A stretch of 47,746 nucleotides of DNA from Brevundimonas mediterranea. GTDB taxonomy: Bacteria > Pseudomonadota > Alphaproteobacteria > Caulobacterales > Caulobacteraceae. The stretch's first letter is position 1. The number at the start of each line of letters is the position of its first letter. The stretch covers positions 1 to 47,746 of the forward strand of contig NZ_JACIDA010000005.1 in NCBI RefSeq assembly GCF_014196125.1, in the 5' to 3' direction. Positions 44,021-47,746 of the stretch are shown piece after piece. Both the position numbers and the translations under genes were made by a program. Below the pieces are notes generated by a model that saw only the letters and a program-made list of their open reading frames with translations, did no database searches and was not told the origin of the DNA.

Positions 44021-44131
44021 GGGGTGGCAAGGTCTTCATACGCTTGTAGGACGCGCTCGGGGCAAAGCGTGAATCGCATTTTGGATGTGGCGCGCCACTA
44101 GCTGAACAGAGCGGCGAAACTTGGATGCGAC

Positions 44132-44165
44132 TTGTCGCGCCTATTATTTCCATTATATTGGAAAT
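44132..44165 (+). promoter_or_regulatory. Arsenic operon promoter and ArsR operator
   Basis: TTGTCG (44132) and TATATT (44154) are 16 bp apart. ATTTCCA-TTATAT-TGGAAAT (44146-44165) is a perfect 7-6-7 palindrome that covers the -10 and ends on the base before the arsR ATG. A bound ArsR dimer would block polymerase; transcription should start at or next to the ATG, so the message is probably leaderless. Confidence 0.75.
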
Positions 44166-44501
44166 ATGGAATCAGAGATAGCCATCTTCGCCCTGGCCGC
44201 GCTCGCCCAAAACACGCGTCTGGAGACGTTCCGGCTTCTGGTGCGGCACGAGCCGGAGGGACTGGCCGCCGGCGAGATCGCCAATCGGCTGGCGATTCCG
44301 GCCAACACCATGTCGGCCCATCTGGGCGTGCTGTCGCGGGCCGGCCTGATCAGCGCCGAGCGGCGCAGCCGGTCCATCATCTATCGCGCCGATCTGAGCC
44401 GCCTGCGCGCCCTGACGGTCTTTCTGCTGGAGGACTGCTGCCAGGGTCGCGCCGATCTTTGCGAGCCCAGACTCGCCGAACTCGCGCTCTGCCGCGACTG
44501 A
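44166..44501 (+). CDS. arsR: ArsR-family arsenite-responsive repressor
   Basis: 111 aa from ATG 44166. Winged helix: FALAALAQNTRLETFRLLVRHEPEGLAAGEIANRL, recognition helix ANTMSAHLGVLSRAGLISAERRSRSIIYRAD. Cysteines Cys91, Cys92 and Cys99 in LLEDCCQGRADLC are the likely As(III) site, at the C-terminal end as in the Acidithiobacillus/alphaproteobacterial ArsR type, not in the alpha3 helix ELCVCDL of E. coli ArsR. It represses the operon until arsenite binds. Earlier in-frame starts would run through the operator. Confidence 0.92.
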   Translation: MESEIAIFALAALAQNTRLETFRLLVRHEPEGLAAGEIANRLAIPANTMSAHLGVLSRAGLISAERRSRSIIYRADLSRLRALTVFLLEDCCQGRADLCEPRLAELALCRD

Positions 44502-44508
44502 GGAATCC

Positions 44509-44931
44509 ATGGACGTCATCATCTATCACAACCCCGCCTGCGGGACGTCGCGCAACACCCTGGCGCTGATCCGGCACGTGGGGATCGAGCCGCATGTGAT
44601 CGAATATCTGAAGACGCCGCCCAGCCGCGCCCTGATCCAGGACCTGGCCGCGCGGACGGGCGCGCCGCTGCGCGATCTTCTGCGCGAAAAGGGCACGCCC
44701 TTCGCCGAACTGGGGCTGGGCGATCCAGCCGTCGGCGACGACCAACTGCTGGACGCCGTCGAGGCCCATCCGGTGCTGCTGAACCGTCCGATCGTGGTCA
44801 CGCCGCGCGGCGTGCGCCTGTGCCGGCCGTCCGAGGCGGTGCTGGATCTGCTGCCCGACGATGGGCTCAATCCCTTCGTCAAGGAAGACGGCGAAGTGGT
44901 GATCGACGCCGAGGGGCGGAGGGTTCGCTGA
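44509..44931 (+). CDS. arsC: Arsenate reductase ArsC (glutaredoxin-coupled)
   Basis: 140 aa. It reduces arsenate to arsenite using glutathione/glutaredoxin. The opening [21 protein letters not shown] places the catalytic Cys11 as in R773 Ars[18 protein letters not shown] and [19 protein letters not shown] hold the arsenate-binding arginines. Length is as for the family. Seven bases follow arsR; the stop overlaps the acr3 ATG by one base. Confidence 0.95.
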   Translation: MDVIIYHNPACGTSRNTLALIRHVGIEPHVIEYLKTPPSRALIQDLAARTGAPLRDLLREKGTPFAELGLGDPAVGDDQLLDAVEAHPVLLNRPIVVTPRGVRLCRPSEAVLDLLPDDGLNPFVKEDGEVVIDAEGRRVR

Positions 44932-46022
44932 TGGTCGATACGCCGGTCGCCCCAGCCTCTGCGGCCGCGCCCCGGCGGCTATCCTTCCTCGACCGCGGGC
45001 TGACCCTGTGGATCTTCGTCGCCATGGGGCTGGGGGTGTTGCTGGGCGCCCTGGTTCCCGGCCTGCCGGCCTGGCTGGACGGGCTGTCGGTCGGCACGAC
45101 CAATATCCCCATCGCCATTGGCCTGATCCTGATGATGTATCCGCCCCTGGCCAAGGTGCGCTACGAGGCCCTGCCGCAGGTGTTTGCGGACCGACGGGTG
45201 CTGCTGCTGTCCCTGTTCCAGAACTGGGTGCTGGGGCCGGTGCTGATGTTCGCTCTGGCGGTGATCTTTCTGCGGGATCAGCCGGAATATATGACCGGGG
45301 TCATCCTGATCGGCCTGGCCCGCTGCATCGCCATGGTCCTGGTCTGGAACCAGCTGGCGCGCGGCGACAATCAGTATGTGGCCGGTCTGGTCGCCTTCAA
45401 CTCCATCTTCCAGATCCTGTTCTTCAGCCTGTACGCCTGGTTCTTCCTGTCGGTCCTGCCGCCGTTGTTCGGGCTGGAGGGCAGCGTGGTCGCGATCAGT
45501 TTCTGGACCATAGCGGGGGCGGTGCTGATCTATCTGGGCGTGCCCTTCCTGGCCGGTTTCCTGACCCGCCTGGTCCTGATCCGGCGCAAGGGCGACGCCT
45601 GGTACGAGACCCGGTTCCTGCCGCGCATCGGACCGATGACTCTGGTCGCCCTGCTGTTCACCATCGTCGCCATGTTCAGCCTGAAGGGCGGCGAGGTGGT
45701 GGCCCTGCCGCTGGATGCGCTGAGGATCGCCGTGCCGCTGACGATCTATTTCCTGGTGATGTTCGTCGTCAGCTTCCTGATGGGCAAGCTGATCGAGGCG
45801 GATTATCCGCGCACCACGGCCCTGGCCTTCACCGCCGCCTCGAACAATTTCGAACTGGCCATCGCCGTCGCCATCGCCGCCTTCGGCCTGACGTCGCCTG
45901 TCGCCTTCGCTGCGGTGATCGGCCCCCTGGTCGAGGTGCCGGTGCTGATCCTGCTGGTGTCGGTCGCCCTGTGGATGGGGCGGCGCTGGTTCGCCGACAC
46001 GGCCCCGCCGGCGGACTCCTGA
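44931..46022 (+). CDS. acr3: Arsenite efflux transporter Acr3
   Basis: 363 aa from ATG 44931, with ten predicted membrane helices. The family landmarks [62 protein letters not shown] (conserved Cys132) and [19 protein letters not shown] with its acidic residue are all visible. It exports arsenite (and perhaps antimonite) across the cytoplasmic membrane with proton antiport. The frame extending back into arsC was rejected. Confidence 0.95.
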   Translation: MVDTPVAPASAAAPRRLSFLDRGLTLWIFVAMGLGVLLGALVPGLPAWLDGLSVGTTNIPIAIGLILMMYPPLAKVRYEALPQVFADRRVLLLSLFQNWVLGPVLMFALAVIFLRDQPEYMTGVILIGLARCIAMVLVWNQLARGDNQYVAGLVAFNSIFQILFFSLYAWFFLSVLPPLFGLEGSVVAISFWTIAGAVLIYLGVPFLAGFLTRLVLIRRKGDAWYETRFLPRIGPMTLVALLFTIVAMFSLKGGEVVALPLDALRIAVPLTIYFLVMFVVSFLMGKLIEADYPRTTALAFTAASNNFELAIAVAIAAFGLTSPVAFAAVIGPLVEVPVLILLVSVALWMGRRWFADTAPPADS

Positions 46023-46441
46023 TGGTCGCCCTGCGTGTGGTTGACGCCAGCGATCGCGGCCTGATCGCAGCCCTGGCTGAGGCCGGCCTGCCCGAGCCTG
46101 GCGCCGGCCGCTATTTCGGCGCGACGCAATACGGCGATCTGGTCGCCTATGTCGGGCTGGAAGGCGAGGGAAGGCATCTGCTGTTGCGGTCGCTGGTCGT
46201 TCTTCCCGATCATCGGGCGCGGGGCGCAGGCGCGCGCCTCCTGACCGCCGCAGAAGACGTGGCCAGGGATCTGGGGGCGGAGACCCTGCACCTGCTGACG
46301 ACTACGGCGGAGGCCTTCTTCGCTCGACGAGGATTTGTGCGCGGCGCGCGTGAGACGGCCCCCGAGGCCATCCTTCGGGCGCGCGAGTTCGCGGCGCTCT
46401 GCCCGGCGTCCGCCGCCTATATGACCAAGGCCATTTCATGA
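46022..46441 (+). CDS. arsN2: GNAT acetyltransferase, ArsN2 family
   Basis: 139 aa from ATG 46022 (one base shared with the acr3 stop). GNAT fold: strand [23 protein letters not shown], acetyl-CoA loop [21 protein letters not shown] (Q/RxxGxG/A pattern) and [15 protein letters not shown]. ArsN2-type proteins are found in arsenic operons between acr3 and arsH; some act on arsenical or glufosinate-like antibiotics. Substrate not shown. Confidence 0.82.
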   Translation: MVALRVVDASDRGLIAALAEAGLPEPGAGRYFGATQYGDLVAYVGLEGEGRHLLLRSLVVLPDHRARGAGARLLTAAEDVARDLGAETLHLLTTTAEAFFARRGFVRGARETAPEAILRAREFAALCPASAAYMTKAIS

Positions 46442-47190
46442 GTTTCGACCGTCTGCGGCCCCTGCCGGACCCCGATCATCTGCCCGCCCTGGACCCGGCC
46501 TATCTGGCGCGCGATCCGGCGGCGGGGCTGGGGCCGAACGACCCGCCGCCCCGGATCCTGCTGCTCTACGGGTCGCTCAGGGACCGGTCCTATTCGCGTC
46601 TGTGCGTCGAGGAGGCGGCGCGGCTGTTGCAATGGATGGGGTGCGAAACCCGGATCTTCGATCCGCGCGATCTGCCGCTGACGGACCAGCATGTCGCGGA
46701 CGACCATCCTGCGGTTCATGAACTGCGCGAACACGCCCTTTGGAGCGAGGGCATGGTCTGGTGCAGCCCGGAGCGGCACGGTCAGGTCTCGGGGATCATG
46801 AAGCTGCAGATCGACCATCTGCCGCTCAGCCTGGGCGGGATGCGGCCGACCCAGGGCCGCACCCTGGCGGTGATGCAGGTCTCAGGCGGGTCGCAGAGCT
46901 TCAACGCCGTCAACACCCTGCGCCTGCTGGGCCGATGGATGCGGATGTTCACCATCCCCAACCAGTCCAGCGTGGCCATGGCCTTCAACGAGTTCGAAGA
47001 CGACGGCCGGATGAAGTCCTCAAGCTATTACGACCGGATCGTCGATGTGATGGAGGAGCTGGTGCGCTTCACCATCCTGCTGCGGCCCCACGCGACCCAG
47101 CTGGTCGACCGCTATTCCGAGCGCAAGGCCGTCGGCGTCCCTCTGGACCCACAGACCGATCTTTCCGCCATCGCCGTCACGCCGCAGTGA
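46438..47190 (+). CDS. arsH: ArsH organoarsenical oxidase (NADPH:FMN oxidoreductase)
   Basis: 250 aa, overlapping arsN2 by ATGA. Flavodoxin-like FMN site [90 protein letters not shown] and [33 protein letters not shown] are the ArsH string. It oxidises trivalent methylated and aromatic arsenicals to the less toxic pentavalent forms. Last gene of the operon. Confidence 0.95.
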   Translation: MSFDRLRPLPDPDHLPALDPAYLARDPAAGLGPNDPPPRILLLYGSLRDRSYSRLCVEEAARLLQWMGCETRIFDPRDLPLTDQHVADDHPAVHELREHALWSEGMVWCSPERHGQVSGIMKLQIDHLPLSLGGMRPTQGRTLAVMQVSGGSQSFNAVNTLRLLGRWMRMFTIPNQSSVAMAFNEFEDDGRMKSSSYYDRIVDVMEELVRFTILLRPHATQLVDRYSERKAVGVPLDPQTDLSAIAVTPQ

Positions 47191-47746
47191 TTCCGCCCAG
47201 GGTCCGCGCGGAGGTTGTCACGCGGACGCGCCGTCCAGGTGCACGGCCTCGATCCGGGCCGACAGAGCCGACCTCGGTCGGCGGGGCATACAGGGACTAT
47301 CGTCGCGAAAAGGCCAGAGCCGTCGCCGAGGCTGGATGCGCCAGACGGCCGATCTGCCAGGCGGCGGCTGCGAGAGCCGTCCTCATGGCGACGACGAGAA
47401 CGTCAGGGTCAAAGGGCGTCGGCCGCAGCCTCAGGGGGCGTTAGCATGGAGTTCGATAGCATTGAGGCCCAGCTTCGGATCAAGAACAATCTGGCAGGCG
47501 TCCGGTTCCAGCGCCGCGCGGGCCGACGCCCCTGCGGCAAGCGCGGCTGTTCGCCGATCGGGAGTTGGCGAGAATCTTCACTGATCTGTCAGAATCTGGT
47601 TGCGGGCTAAAAGGGTGGCCCGTATAGGACCGCCTCGCTCGGAAACGGGCCGGCCCTGAGGGCTTCGGAGCTTCGGTTTCGGGGGTTTTGAGGGGAAGAA
47701 AGAGTTGAGAAACTTCTTGCTTTCCTGGGTTGGTTTCAATAGGTTC
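47191..47746. other. Unassigned contig end
   Basis: 556 bases without a supported gene. A 131-residue plus-strand frame (47215-47610) is Arg-rich and low in hydrophobics; only the stretch from 47446 (MEFDSIEAQLRIKNNLAG) looks protein-like and I cannot place it. The final 60 bases are AT-richer (GAAGAAAGAGTTGAGAAAC), unlike the rest, and could be the start of an rRNA leader or repeat at which the assembly stopped. No tRNA-like fold seen. Confidence 0.4.

Noticed and set aside
45008..46441. 477-aa frame running through acr3 into arsN2
   Set aside because: Only its last 139 codons (from 46022) are real ArsN2; the part before is acr3 read in another frame.
47440..47746. tRNA or rRNA gene at the contig end
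   Set aside because: No acceptor/T-arm pattern and no 16S start sequence; the AT-rich tail only hints at a leader.

Overview
The window is a high-GC (about two thirds G+C) chromosomal contig from an alphaproteobacterium. The RpoD, DnaG, DEAD-box helicase, chemoreceptor and Anbu-operon proteins look like those of the Caulobacteraceae, and Brevundimonas is my best guess (inferred from remembered protein families, not from a search). Both ends look like contig edges: bases 1-192 are almost pure C/G homopolymer, probably an assembly artefact, and the last 0.5 kb has no recognisable gene. I saw no tRNA, rRNA, CRISPR array, prophage or insertion sequence.

Layout. 0.3-6.4 kb (minus strand): a tightly coupled histidine operon, TrpR-like regulator - hisG - hisD - (hisC-like)hisB fusion - hisH - hisA - hisF, headed by a perfect palindrome overlapping its promoter. 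Gene order and protein types are those of gammaproteobacterial his operons. The HisC-derived half of the fusion has lost its PLP lysine, and the HisB phosphatase domain and hisIE are absent. 6.5-7.7 kb: a rubredoxin/ferredoxin reductase-like flavoprotein. 8.0-12.0 kb: the Anbu operon (ATP-grasp, alpha-E, transglutaminase-like protease, proteasome-like Anbu). 12.2-22.0 kb: an iron region with two TonB receptors, a PiuC-type dioxygenase, then a probable transmembrane flavin electron-transfer unit: PepSY-type membrane protein, a DUF2271 protein carrying an ApbE flavinylation motif, a DUF4198 protein, ApbE, and a membrane-anchored flavodoxin/FAD/NADPH reductase. 22.0-24.3 kb: divergent peptidoglycan-recycling genes (Mpl-like ligase, LD-carboxypeptidase).

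24.7-29.6 kb: dnaG and rpoD, with a VapBC toxin-antitoxin pair and a non-coding, perhaps decayed, stretch between them. DnaG lacks all four zinc ligands. 29.6-31.6 kb: small proteins (DUF2798, DUF2256), an extensin-like lipoprotein and a coiled-coil protein. 31.6-37.9 kb: hybrid histidine kinase, a three-gene VOC/SRPBCC/DUF1428 operon facing an HxlR-type regulator, a chemoreceptor and a mini flagellar rod-like protein. 38.1-44.0 kb: a DEAD-box helicase with a structured leader, a DUF962 protein, a secreted tandem-repeat protein, a 3D-domain protein, an outer-membrane barrel and DusA. 44.1-47.2 kb: a complete arsenic operon arsR-arsC-acr3-arsN2-arsH with its operator.

The strongest leads are the dead-HisC/HisB fusion in an apparently imported his operon, the flavinylation-based iron-reduction cluster, and a recurring design in which regulator genes (TrpR-like, VapB, ArsR) start at or very near the predicted transcription start, with operator-like palindromes over the -10 in two of the three.
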